Assembly: GCA_950097015.1 (NCBI GenBank)
Contig: CATNEN010000011.1
Coordinates: 1 to 64,000, forward strand
Origin: Macrostomum hystrix
Lineage: Eukaryota; Platyhelminthes; Macrostomidae
Direction: 5' to 3'
DNA length: 64,000 nucleotides
Positions 34,859-46,194 of the stretch are shown here, piece by piece. Numbering within the stretch: the first letter of the stretch is position 1; every line of letters begins with the position of its first letter. The notes beneath the pieces were generated by a model. It was not told the DNA's origin. It searched no databases and worked only from the letters and a program-made list of their open reading frames with translations. The translations under genes were made by a program, and so were the position numbers.

Positions 34859-37182
34859 ATGAACGCAGCTAAAGTTTTATATCTAGCTGCTCCCACAGAT
34901 GTCTTGTGCAGCAATATCAGAACCAATGATTGCTATTGCAGCTTACAGCTAGCATGCCTGACTTTGAGAGGCGCAATGATGCACGCTGATACAGGAACAA
35001 CCATAGAAAACAATCATGCTCCGTGTAGCGATCTAGAACAGGTTTGCGCGTGCTTCTCGCAAAGATCGCTCTATATGGCTTTTCTGAACTATGTTGGGGC
35101 GCTGAGGCTAGACTTTGTTTCCTTGATTGGAACTGGCGCTTACACACTCTCCCAGTCAGCTGGAAGATATGAACGGAGCAAAAATTTTAGCTAGCTGCTC
35201 CCGCAGATGTCATTATGCTGCAATGTTAGAATTAGTCTCAGGATTTTGCAAAACACGCCGTACATGAATAAGCGAAAAGAACAACTTGAGCTTCTTGCAC
35301 GTGCACTAGAACAGCTTTGCACGTTCTGTTTGCAAAGATCAATTCATGCTGCTATTTAAGCATTTTGAAGGGACACTCAAGGCTGTGGCTAGTTTGCTTA
35401 TGTGAAAGTGCTCTTACTCTAGTCAAGAGGAAGATATGAACGCAGCTAAAGTTTTATATCTAGCTGCTCCCACAGATTTCTTGTGCAGCAATATCAGAAC
35501 CAATGATTGCTATTGCAGCTTACAGCTAGCATGCCTGACTTTGAGAGGCGCAATGATGGACGCTGATACAGGAACAACCATAGAAAACAATCATGCTCCG
35601 TGTAGCGATCTAGAACAGGTTTGCGCGTGCTTTTCGCACAGATCGCTCTATATGGCTTTTCTGAACTATGTTGGGGCGCTGAGGCTAGACTTTGTTTCCT
35701 TGATTGGAACTGGCGCTTACACACTCTCCCAGTCAGCTGGAAGATATGAACGGAGCAAAAGTTTTTGCTTGCTGCTCCCGCAGATGTCATTATGCTGCAA
35801 TGTTAGAATTAGTCTCAGGATTTTGCAAAACACGCCGTACATGAATAAGCGAAAAGAACAACTTGAGCTTCTTGCACGTGCACTAGAACAGCTTTGCACG
35901 TTCTGTTTGCAAAGATCGATACATGCTGCTATTTAAGCATTTTGAAGGGACACTCAAGGCTGTAGCTAGTTTGCTTAAGTGAAAGTGCTCTTACTCTAGT
36001 CAAGAGGAAGATATGAACGCAGCTAAAGTTTTATATCTAGCTGCTCCCACAGATGTCTTGTGCAGCAATATCAGAACCAATGATTGCTATTGCAGCTTAC
36101 AGCTAGCATGCCTGACTTTGAGAGGCGCAATGATGCACGCTGATACAGGAACAACCATAGAAAACAATCATGCTCCGTGTAGCGATCTAGAACAGGTTTG
36201 CGCGTGCTTCTCGCACAGATCGCTCTATATGGCTTTTCTGAACTATGTTGGGGCGCTGAGGCTAGACTTTGTTTCCTTGATTGGAACTGGCGCTTACACA
36301 CTCTCCCAGTCAGCTGGAAGATATGAACGGAGCAAAAATTTTAGCTAGCTGCTCCCGCAGATGTCATTATGCTGCAATGTTAGAATTAGTCTCAGGATTT
36401 TGCAAAACACGCCGTACATGAATAAGCGAAAAGAACAACTTGAGCTTCTTGCACGTGCACTAGAACAGCTTTGCACGTTCTGTTTGCAAAGATCAATTCA
36501 TGCTGCTATTTAAGCATTTTGAAGGGACACTCAAGGCTGTAGCTAGTTTGCTTATGTGAAAGTGCTCTTACTCTAGTCAAGAGGAAGATATGAACGCAGC
36601 TAAAGTTTTATATCTAGCTGCTCCCACAGATGTCTTGTGCAGCAATATCAGAACCAATGATTGCTATTGCAGCTTACAGCTAGCATGCCTGACTTTGAGA
36701 GGCGCAATGATGCACGCTGATACAGGAACAACCATAGAAAACAATCATGCTCCGTGTAGCGATATAGAACAGCTTTGCGCGTGCTTCTCGCACAGATCGA
36801 TATATGCTGCTATTTCAGAACTAAGGAACTGTGTCTGTGAACTGGGCGCTGAGGCTATAATAAAATTTCCTTGATTGAAACGTGCGTTTGCACACTCTCA
36901 ATCAGCGGGAATATAGAAACGCAGCTAGAGTTTCAGCTAGCTGCTCCTACAGATGTCAATATGCTGCAATGTTAGAACTAGGCTCAAGCTTTTTGCAAAT
37001 CACGCCGTACATGAAAAAGCGAAAAGAACAACTTGAGCTTCTTGCACGTGCACTAGAACAGCTTTGCACGTTCTGTTTGCAAAGATCAATTCATGCTGCT
37101 ATTTAAGCATTTTGAAGGGACACTCAAGGCTGTAGCTAGTTTGCTTAAGTGAAAGTGCTCTTACTCTAGTCAAGAGGAAGAT
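34859..37182 (+). repeat. 2324-bp HOR, copy 1 (A-D-A-B)
   Basis: Units at 34859, 35436, 36013 and 36590. Markers are CGCAAAGATCG in the first A unit, GGCTGTGGCTAG before the D unit, and ATAAAATTTCC with CAGCGGGAAT in the B unit. All recur in 37183-39506. Confidence 0.93.
35436..35936 (+). CDS. D-type fused frame, copy 3
   Basis: Second unit of the first 2324-bp HOR. Same 166-residue product as 33128-33628. Confidence 0.28.
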   Translation: MNAAKVLYLAAPTDFLCSNIRTNDCYCSLQLACLTLRGAMMDADTGTTIENNHAPCSDLEQVCACFSHRSLYMAFLNYVGALRLDFVSLIGTGAYTLSQSAGRYERSKSFCLLLPQMSLCCNVRISLRILQNTPYMNKRKEQLELLARALEQLCTFCLQRSIHAAI

Positions 37183-39506
37183 ATGAACGCAGCTAAAGTT
37201 TTATATCTAGCTGCTCCCACAGATGTCTTGTGCAGCAATATCAGAACCAATGATTGCTATTGCAGCTTACAGCTAGCATGCCTGACTTTGAGAGGCGCAA
37301 TGATGCACGCTGATACAGGAACAACCATAGAAAACAATCATGCTCCGTGTAGCGATCTAGAACAGGTTTGCGCGTGCTTCTCGCAAAGATCGCTCTATAT
37401 GGCTTTTCTGAACTATGTTGGGGCGCTGAGGCTAGACTTTGTTTCCTTGATTGGAACTGGCGCTTACACACTCTCCCAGTCAGCTGGAAGATATGAACGG
37501 AGCAAAAATTTTAGCTAGCTGCTCCCGCAGATGTCATTATGCTGCAATGTTAGAATTAGTCTCAGGATTTTGCAAAACACGCCGTACATGAATAAGCGAA
37601 AAGAACAACTTGAGCTTCTTGCACGTGCACTAGAACAGCTTTGCACGTTCTGTTTGCAAAGATCAATTCATGCTGCTATTTAAGCATTTTGAAGGGACAC
37701 TCAAGGCTGTGGCTAGTTTGCTTATGTGAAAGTGCTCTTACTCTAGTCAAGAGGAAGATATGAACGCAGCTAAAGTTTTATATCTAGCTGCTCCCACAGA
37801 TTTCTTGTGCAGCAATATCAGAACCAATGATTGCTATTGCAGCTTACAGCTAGCATGCCTGACTTTGAGAGGCGCAATGATGGACGCTGATACAGGAACA
37901 ACCATAGAAAACAATCATGCTCCGTGTAGCGATCTAGAACAGGTTTGCGCGTGCTTTTCGCACAGATCGCTCTATATGGCTTTTCTGAACTATGTTGGGG
38001 CGCTGAGGCTAGACTTTGTTTCCTTGATTGGAACTGGCGCTTACACACTCTCCCAGTCAGCTGGAAGATATGAACGGAGCAAAAGTTTTTGCTTGCTGCT
38101 CCCGCAGATGTCATTATGCTGCAATGTTAGAATTAGTCTCAGGATTTTGCAAAACACGCCGTACATGAATAAGCGAAAAGAACAACTTGAGCTTCTTGCA
38201 CGTGCACTAGAACAGCTTTGCACGTTCTGTTTGCAAAGATCGATACATGCTGCTATTTAAGCATTTTGAAGGGACACTCAAGGCTGTAGCTAGTTTGCTT
38301 AAGTGAAAGTGCTCTTACTCTAGTCAAGAGGAAGATATGAACGCAGCTAAAGTTTTATATCTAGCTGCTCCCACAGATGTCTTGTGCAGCAATATCAGAA
38401 CCAATGATTGCTATTGCAGCTTACAGCTAGCATGCCTGACTTTGAGAGGCGCAATGATGCACGCTGATACAGGAACAACCATAGAAAACAATCATGCTCC
38501 GTGTAGCGATCTAGAACAGGTTTGCGCGTGCTTCTCGCACAGATCGCTCTATATGGCTTTTCTGAACTATGTTGGGGCGCTGAGGCTAGACTTTGTTTCC
38601 TTGATTGGAACTGGCGCTTACACACTCTCCCAGTCAGCTGGAAGATATGAACGGAGCAAAAATTTTAGCTAGCTGCTCCCGCAGATGTCATTATGCTGCA
38701 ATGTTAGAATTAGTCTCAGGATTTTGCAAAACACGCCGTACATGAATAAGCGAAAAGAACAACTTGAGCTTCTTGCACGTGCACTAGAACAGCTTTGCAC
38801 GTTCTGTTTGCAAAGATCAATTCATGCTGCTATTTAAGCATTTTGAAGGGACACTCAAGGCTGTAGCTAGTTTGCTTATGTGAAAGTGCTCTTACTCTAG
38901 TCAAGAGGAAGATATGAACGCAGCTAAAGTTTTATATCTAGCTGCTCCCACAGATGTCTTGTGCAGCAATATCAGAACCAATGATTGCTATTGCAGCTTA
39001 CAGCTAGCATGCCTGACTTTGAGAGGCGCAATGATGCACGCTGATACAGGAACAACCATAGAAAACAATCATGCTCCGTGTAGCGATATAGAACAGCTTT
39101 GCGCGTGCTTCTCGCACAGATCGATATATGCTGCTATTTCAGAACTAAGGAACTGTGTCTGTGAACTGGGCGCTGAGGCTATAATAAAATTTCCTTGATT
39201 GAAACGTGCGTTTGCACACTCTCAATCAGCGGGAATATAGAAACGCAGCTAGAGTTTCAGCTAGCTGCTCCTACAGATGTCAATATGCTGCAATGTTAGA
39301 ACTAGGCTCAAGCTTTTTGCAAATCACGCCGTACATGAAAAAGCGAAAAGAACAACTTGAGCTTCTTGCACGTGCACTAGAACAGCTTTGCACGTTCTGT
39401 TTGCAAAGATCAATTCATGCTGCTATTTAAGCATTTTGAAGGGACACTCAAGGCTGTAGCTAGTTTGCTTAAGTGAAAGTGCTCTTACTCTAGTCAAGAG
39501 GAAGAT
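37183..39506 (+). repeat. 2324-bp HOR, copy 2
   Basis: Units at 37183, 37760, 38337 and 38914, matching 34859-37182 at every marker compared. The near-identity of two 2.3-kb blocks made of mutually diverged units shows that the block, not the single unit, was the last thing copied. Confidence 0.93.
37760..38260 (+). CDS. D-type fused frame, copy 4
   Basis: Second unit of the second 2324-bp HOR. No difference from 35436-35936 was seen. Confidence 0.28.
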   Translation: MNAAKVLYLAAPTDFLCSNIRTNDCYCSLQLACLTLRGAMMDADTGTTIENNHAPCSDLEQVCACFSHRSLYMAFLNYVGALRLDFVSLIGTGAYTLSQSAGRYERSKSFCLLLPQMSLCCNVRISLRILQNTPYMNKRKEQLELLARALEQLCTFCLQRSIHAAI

Positions 39507-39617
39507 ATGAACGCAGCTAAAGTTTTATATCTAGCTGCTCCCACAGATGTCTTGTGCAGCAATATCAGAACCAATGATTGCTATTGCAGCTTACAGCTAG
39601 CATGCCTGACTTTGTGA
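39507..39617 (+). pseudogene. B-type first frame stopped at codon 37 (first of three)
   Basis: AGA to TGA at 39615-39617. The same change occurs in the units at 40424 and 42851, all of them 917-bp forms. Confidence 0.5.
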
Positions 39618-40023
39618 GGCGCAATGATGCACGCTGATACAGGAACAACCATAGAAAACAATCATGCTCCGTGTAGCGATATAGAACAGCTTTGCGCGTG
39701 CTTCTCGCACAGATCGATATATGCTGCTATTTCAGAACTAAGGAACTGTGTCTGTGAACTGGGCGCTGAGGCTATAATAAAAATTCCTTGATTGAAACGT
39801 GCGTTTGCACACTCTCAATCAGCGGGAATATAGAAACGCAGCTAGAGTTTCAGCTAGCTGCTCCTACAGATGTCAATATGCTGCTATGTTAGAACTAGGC
39901 TCAAACTTTTTGCAAATCACGCCGTACATGAAAAAGCGAAAAGAACAACTTGATCTTCTTGCACGTGCACTAGAACAGCTTTGCACGTTCTGTTTGCAAA
40001 GATCAATTCATGCTGCTATTTAA

Positions 40024-40097
40024 GCATTTTTATTAACAATCATGATAATAACAGCATTTAAGCATTTTTATTAACAATCATGATAATAACAATCATG
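40024..40097 (+). repeat. AT-rich 74-bp linker, standard form
   Basis: One 38-bp repeat followed by a 36-bp variant. Each copy contains TTATTA (40030-40035), a 10-base spacer with the palindrome TCATGA, and TAATAA (40046-40051). Stops occur in several frames. The linker begins within the unit-end TTTAAGCATTTT and ends at ATAATAAAAATTCC, which also occurs in every B unit, so both edges lie in sequence shared with the host unit. It replaces the leader and the first half before an extra second half. Other 74-bp copies: 40941-41014, 42451-42524, 43368-43441, 44878-44951, 45795-45868, 47305-47378, 48222-48295, 49732-49805, 52989-53062, 53906-53979, 54823-54896, 55740-55813 and 62394-62467. Confidence 0.93.
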
Positions 40098-40347
40098 ATA
40101 ATAAAAATTCCTTGATTGAAACGTGCGTTTGCACACTCTCAATCAGCAGGAATATAGAAACGCAGCTAGAGTTTCAGCTAGCTGCTCCTACAGATGTCAA
40201 TATGCTGCAATGTTAGAACTAGGCTCAAGCTTTTTGCAAATCACGCCGTACATGAAAAAGCGAAAAGAACAACTTGAGCTTCTTGCACGTGCACTAGAAC
40301 AGCTTTGCACGTTCTGTTTGCAAAGATCAATTCATGCTGCTATTTAA
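40024..40347 (+). repeat. 324-bp module: linker plus extra second half-unit (representative)
   Basis: Made of the 74-bp linker, 25 bases identical to B-unit sequence around AAAATTCCTTGATTGAAAC, and the 225-bp second frame region. It sits between the normal second half and the next leader, turning a 593-bp unit into 917 bp. It is the only interruption of the first-half/second-half alternation in the window. It occurs once in twelve 917-bp B-type units from 39507 to 54306 and in the 61877 unit, and twice in the 55223 and 62794 units (the last two with altered linker lengths). Confidence 0.93.
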
Positions 40348-40423
40348 GCATTTTGAAGGGACACTCAAGGCTGTAGCTAGTTTGCTTAAGTGAAAGTGCT
40401 CTTACTCTAGTCAAGAGGAAGAT

Positions 40424-40534
40424 ATGAACGCAGCTAAAGTTTTATATCTAGCTGCTCCCACAGATGTCTTGTGCAGCAATATCAGAACCAATGATTGCTA
40501 TTGCAGCTTACAGCTAGCATGCCTGACTTTGTGA
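40424..40534 (+). pseudogene. B-type first frame stopped at codon 37 (second of three)
   Basis: TGA at 40532-40534. The unit matches the preceding 917-bp unit at the markers checked, so the two are a recent tandem duplication. Confidence 0.5.
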
Positions 40535-41340
40535 GGCGCAATGATGCACGCTGATACAGGAACAACCATAGAAAACAATCATGCTCCGTGTAGCGATATA
40601 GAACAGCTTTGCGCGTGCTTCTCGCACAGATCGATATATGCTGCTATTTCAGAACTAAGGAACTGTGTCTGTGAACTGGGCGCTGAGGCTATAATAAAAA
40701 TTCCTTGATTGAAACGTGCGTTTGCACACTCTCAATCAGCGGGAATATAGAAACGCAGCTAGAGTTTCAGCTAGCTGCTCCTACAGATGTCAATATGCTG
40801 CTATGTTAGAACTAGGCTCAAACTTTTTGCAAATCACGCCGTACATGAAAAAGCGAAAAGAACAACTTGATCTTCTTGCACGTGCACTAGAACAGCTTTG
40901 CACGTTCTGTTTGCAAAGATCAATTCATGCTGCTATTTAAGCATTTTTATTAACAATCATGATAATAACAGCATTTAAGCATTTTTATTAACAATCATGA
41001 TAATAACAATCATGATAATAAAAATTCCTTGATTGAAACGTGCGTTTGCACACTCTCAATCAGCAGGAATATAGAAACGCAGCTAGAGTTTCAGCTAGCT
41101 GCTCCTACAGATGTCAATATGCTGCAATGTTAGAACTAGGCTCAAGCTTTTTGCAAATCACGCCGTACATGAAAAAGCGAAAAGAACAACTTGAGCTTCT
41201 TGCACGTGCACTAGAACAGCTTTGCACGTTCTGTTTGCAAAGATCAATTCATGCTGCTATTTAAGCATTTTGAAGGGACACTCAAGGCTGTAGCTAGTTT
41301 GCTTATGTGAAAGTGCTCTTACTCTAGTCAAGAGGAAGAT

Positions 41341-43767
41341 ATGAACGCAGCTAAAGTTTTATATCTAGCTGCTCCCACAGATGTCTTGTGCAGCAATATC
41401 AGAACCAATGATTGCTATTGCAGCTTACAGCTAGCATGCCTGACTTTGAGAGGCGCAATGATGCACGCTGATACAGGAACAACCATAGAAAACAATCATG
41501 CTCCGTGTAGCGATATAGAACAGCTTTGCGCGTGCTTCTCGCACAGATCGATATATGCTGCTATTTCAGAACTAAGGAACTGTGTCTGTGAACTGGGCGC
41601 CGAGGCTATAATAAAAATTCCTTGATTGAAACGTGCGTTTGCACACTCTCAATCAGCAGGAATATAGAAACGCAGCTAGAGTTACAGCTAGCTGCTCCTA
41701 CAGATGTCAATATGCTGCTATGTTAGAACTAGCCTCTAGCTTTTTGCAAATCACGCCGTACATGAAAAAGCGAAAAGAACAACTTGAGCTTCTTGCACGT
41801 GCACTAGAACAGCTTTGCACGTTCTGTTTGCAAAGATCAATTCATGCTGCTATTTAAGCATTTTGAAGGGACACTCAAGGCTGTAGCTAGTTTGCTTATG
41901 TGAAAGTGCTCTTACTCTAGTCAAGAGGAAGATATGAACGCAGCTAAAGTTTTATATCTAGCTGCTCCCACAGATGTCTTGTGCAGCAATATCAGAACCA
42001 ATGATTGCTATTGCAGCTTACAGCTAGCATGCCTGACTTTGAGAGGCGCAATGATGCACGCTGATACAGGAACAACCATAGAAAACAATCATGCTCCGTG
42101 TAGCGATATAGAACAGCTTTGCGCGTGCTTCTCGCACAGATCGATATATGCTGCTATTTCAGAACTAAGGAACTGTGTCTGTGAACTGGGCGCTGAGGCT
42201 ATAATAAAAATTCCTTGATTGAAACGTGCGTTTGCACACTCTCAATCAGCGGGAATATAGAAACGCAGCTAGAGTTTCAGCTAGCTGCTCCTACAGATGT
42301 CAATATGCTGCTATGTTAGAACTAGGCTCAAACTTTTTGCAAATCACGCCGTACATGAAAAAGCGAAAAGAACAACTTGATCTTCTTGCACGTGCACTAG
42401 AACAGCTTTGCACGTTCTGTTTGCAAAGATCAATTCATGCTGCTATTTAAGCATTTTTATTAACAATCATGATAATAACAGCATTTAAGCATTTTTATTA
42501 ACAATCATGATAATAACAATCATGATAATAAAAATTCCTTGATTGAAACGTGCGTTTGCACACTCTCAATCAGCAGGAATATAGAAACGCAGCTAGAGTT
42601 TCAGCTAGCTGCTCCTACAGATGTCAATATGCTGCAATGTTAGAACTAGGCTCAAGCTTTTTGCAAATCACGCCGTACATGAAAAAGCGAAAAGAACAAC
42701 TTGAGCTTCTTGCACGTGCACTAGAACAGCTTTGCACGTTCTGTTTGCAAAGATCAATTCATGCTGCTATTTAAGCATTTTGAAGGGACACTCAAGGCTG
42801 TAGCTAGTTTGCTTAAGTGAAAGTGCTCTTACTCTAGTCAAGAGGAAGATATGAACGCAGCTAAAGTTTTATATCTAGCTGCTCCCACAGATGTCTTGTG
42901 CAGCAATATCAGAACCAATGATTGCTATTGCAGCTTACAGCTAGCATGCCTGACTTTGTGAGGCGCAATGATGCACGCTGATACAGGAACAACCATAGAA
43001 AACAATCATGCTCCGTGTAGCGATATAGAACAGCTTTGCGCGTGCTTCTCGCACAGATCGATATATGCTGCTATTTCAGAACTAAGGAACTGTGTCTGTG
43101 AACTGGGCGCTGAGGCTATAATAAAAATTCCTTGATTGAAACGTGCGTTTGCACACTCTCAATCAGCGGGAATATAGAAACGCAGCTAGAGTTTCAGCTA
43201 GCTGCTCCTACAGATGTCAATATGCTGCTATGTTAGAACTAGGCTCAAACTTTTTGCAAATCACGCCGTACATGAAAAAGCGAAAAGAACAACTTGATCT
43301 TCTTGCACGTGCACTAGAACAGCTTTGCACGTTCTGTTTGCAAAGATCAATTCATGCTGCTATTTAAGCATTTTTATTAACAATCATGATAATAACAGCA
43401 TTTAAGCATTTTTATTAACAATCATGATAATAACAATCATGATAATAAAAATTCCTTGATTGAAACGTGCGTTTGCACACTCTCAATCAGCAGGAATATA
43501 GAAACGCAGCTAGAGTTTCAGCTAGCTGCTCCTACAGATGTCAATATGCTGCAATGTTAGAACTAGGCTCAAGCTTTTTGCAAATCACGCCGTACATGAA
43601 AAAGCGAAAAGAACAACTTGAGCTTCTTGCACGTGCACTAGAACAGCTTTGCACGTTCTGTTTGCAAAGATCAATTCATGCTGCTATTTAAGCATTTTGA
43701 AGGGACACTCAAGGCTGTAGCTAGTTTGCTTATGTGAAAGTGCTCTTACTCTAGTCAAGAGGAAGAT
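41341..43767 (+). repeat. 2427-bp HOR, copy 1 (593-917-917)
   Basis: Units at 41341, 41934 and 42851. The third unit has TTTGTGAGGC (an in-frame TGA) in place of TTTGAGAGGC. Both 917-bp units have CAGCGGGAAT, CTCAAACTTT and CTTGATCTTC in their first second-half. Confidence 0.95.
42851..42961 (+). pseudogene. B-type first frame stopped at codon 37 (third of three)
   Basis: TGA at 42959-42961, in the third unit of the first 2427-bp HOR. The matching units at 45278 and 47705 have AGA. Confidence 0.5.
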
Positions 43768-46194
43768 ATGAACGCAGCTAAAGTTTTATATCTAGCTGCT
43801 CCCACAGATGTCTTGTGCAGCAATATCAGAACCAATGATTGCTATTGCAGCTTACAGCTAGCATGCCTGACTTTGAGAGGCGCAATGATGCACGCTGATA
43901 CAGGAACAACCATAGAAAACAATCATGCTCCGTGTAGCGATATAGAACAGCTTTGCGCGTGCTTCTCGCACAGATCGATATATGCTGCTATTTCAGAACT
44001 AAGGAACTGTGTCTGTGAACTGGGCGCCGAGGCTATAATAAAAATTCCTTGATTGAAACGTGCGTTTGCACACTCTCAATCAGCAGGAATATAGAAACGC
44101 AGCTAGAGTTACAGCTAGCTGCTCCTACAGATGTCAATATGCTGCTATGTTAGAACTAGCCTCTAGCTTTTTGCAAATCACGCCGTACATGAAAAAGCGA
44201 AAAGAACAACTTGAGCTTCTTGCACGTGCACTAGAACAGCTTTGCACGTTCTGTTTGCAAAGATCAATTCATGCTGCTATTTAAGCATTTTGAAGGGACA
44301 CTCAAGGCTGTAGCTAGTTTGCTTATGTGAAAGTGCTCTTACTCTAGTCAAGAGGAAGATATGAACGCAGCTAAAGTTTTATATCTAGCTGCTCCCACAG
44401 ATGTCTTGTGCAGCAATATCAGAACCAATGATTGCTATTGCAGCTTACAGCTAGCATGCCTGACTTTGAGAGGCGCAATGATGCACGCTGATACAGGAAC
44501 AACCATAGAAAACAATCATGCTCCGTGTAGCGATATAGAACAGCTTTGCGCGTGCTTCTCGCACAGATCGATATATGCTGCTATTTCAGAACTAAGGAAC
44601 TGTGTCTGTGAACTGGGCGCTGAGGCTATAATAAAAATTCCTTGATTGAAACGTGCGTTTGCACACTCTCAATCAGCGGGAATATAGAAACGCAGCTAGA
44701 GTTTCAGCTAGCTGCTCCTACAGATGTCAATATGCTGCTATGTTAGAACTAGGCTCAAACTTTTTGCAAATCACGCCGTACATGAAAAAGCGAAAAGAAC
44801 AACTTGATCTTCTTGCACGTGCACTAGAACAGCTTTGCACGTTCTGTTTGCAAAGATCAATTCATGCTGCTATTTAAGCATTTTTATTAACAATCATGAT
44901 AATAACAGCATTTAAGCATTTTTATTAACAATCATGATAATAACAATCATGATAATAAAAATTCCTTGATTGAAACGTGCGTTTGCACACTCTCAATCAG
45001 CAGGAATATAGAAACGCAGCTAGAGTTTCAGCTAGCTGCTCCTACAGATGTCAATATGCTGCAATGTTAGAACTAGGCTCAAGCTTTTTGCAAATCACGC
45101 CGTACATGAAAAAGCGAAAAGAACAACTTGAGCTTCTTGCACGTGCACTAGAACAGCTTTGCACGTTCTGTTTGCAAAGATCAATTCATGCTGCTATTTA
45201 AGCATTTTGAAGGGACACTCAAGGCTGTAGCTAGTTTGCTTAAGTGAAAGTGCTCTTACTCTAGTCAAGAGGAAGATATGAACGCAGCTAAAGTTTTATA
45301 TCTAGCTGCTCCCACAGATGTCTTGTGCAGCAATATCAGAACCAATGATTGCTATTGCAGCTTACAGCTAGCATGCCTGACTTTGAGAGGCGCAATGATG
45401 CACGCTGATACAGGAACAACCATAGAAAACAATCATGCTCCGTGTAGCGATATAGAACAGCTTTGCGCGTGCTTCTCGCACAGATCGATATATGCTGCTA
45501 TTTCAGAACTAAGGAACTGTGTCTGTGAACTGGGCGCTGAGGCTATAATAAAAATTCCTTGATTGAAACGTGCGTTTGCACACTCTCAATCAGCGGGAAT
45601 ATAGAAACGCAGCTAGAGTTTCAGCTAGCTGCTCCTACAGATGTCAATATGCTGCTATGTTAGAACTAGGCTCAAACTTTTTGCAAATCACGCCGTACAT
45701 GAAAAAGCGAAAAGAACAACTTGATCTTCTTGCACGTGCACTAGAACAGCTTTGCACGTTCTGTTTGCAAAGATCAATTCATGCTGCTATTTAAGCATTT
45801 TTATTAACAATCATGATAATAACAGCATTTAAGCATTTTTATTAACAATCATGATAATAACAATCATGATAATAAAAATTCCTTGATTGAAACGTGCGTT
45901 TGCACACTCTCAATCAGCAGGAATATAGAAACGCAGCTAGAGTTTCAGCTAGCTGCTCCTACAGATGTCAATATGCTGCAATGTTAGAACTAGGCTCAAG
46001 CTTTTTGCAAATCACGCCGTACATGAAAAAGCGAAAAGAACAACTTGAGCTTCTTGCACGTGCACTAGAACAGCTTTGCACGTTCTGTTTGCAAAGATCA
46101 ATTCATGCTGCTATTTAAGCATTTTGAAGGGACACTCAAGGCTGTAGCTAGTTTGCTTATGTGAAAGTGCTCTTACTCTAGTCAAGAGGAAGAT
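43768..46194 (+). repeat. 2427-bp HOR, copy 2
   Basis: Units at 43768, 44361 and 45278. It differs from copy 1 mainly in the third unit, which has the intact TTTGAGAGGC. Confidence 0.95.

Larger units (their letters stand above)
33128..39506 (+). repeat. Segment 3: D/A/B array
   Basis: Eleven units: D at 33128, 34282, 35436 and 37760; A (with AAAAATTTTAG in place of AAAAGTTTTAG) at 33705, 34859, 36013, 37183 and 38337; B at 36590 and 38914. D and A alternate at first, giving a 1154-bp dimer, and then form a 4-unit block A-D-A-B of 2324 bp that occurs twice. The A units that open each 4-unit block (34859 and 37183) share CGCAAAGATCG, where other A units have CGCACAGATCG, which marks the two blocks as copies of each other. 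Confidence 0.96.

Noticed and set aside
40024-40097. Linker as an insertion sequence or transposon remnant
   Set aside because: No terminal inverted repeats with target duplication and no transposase frame. Its edges are in sequence already present in the unit.
40024-40097. Linker as a rho-independent terminator
   Set aside because: The inverted repeat is only A and T with a 10-base loop and no T run following a GC stem.
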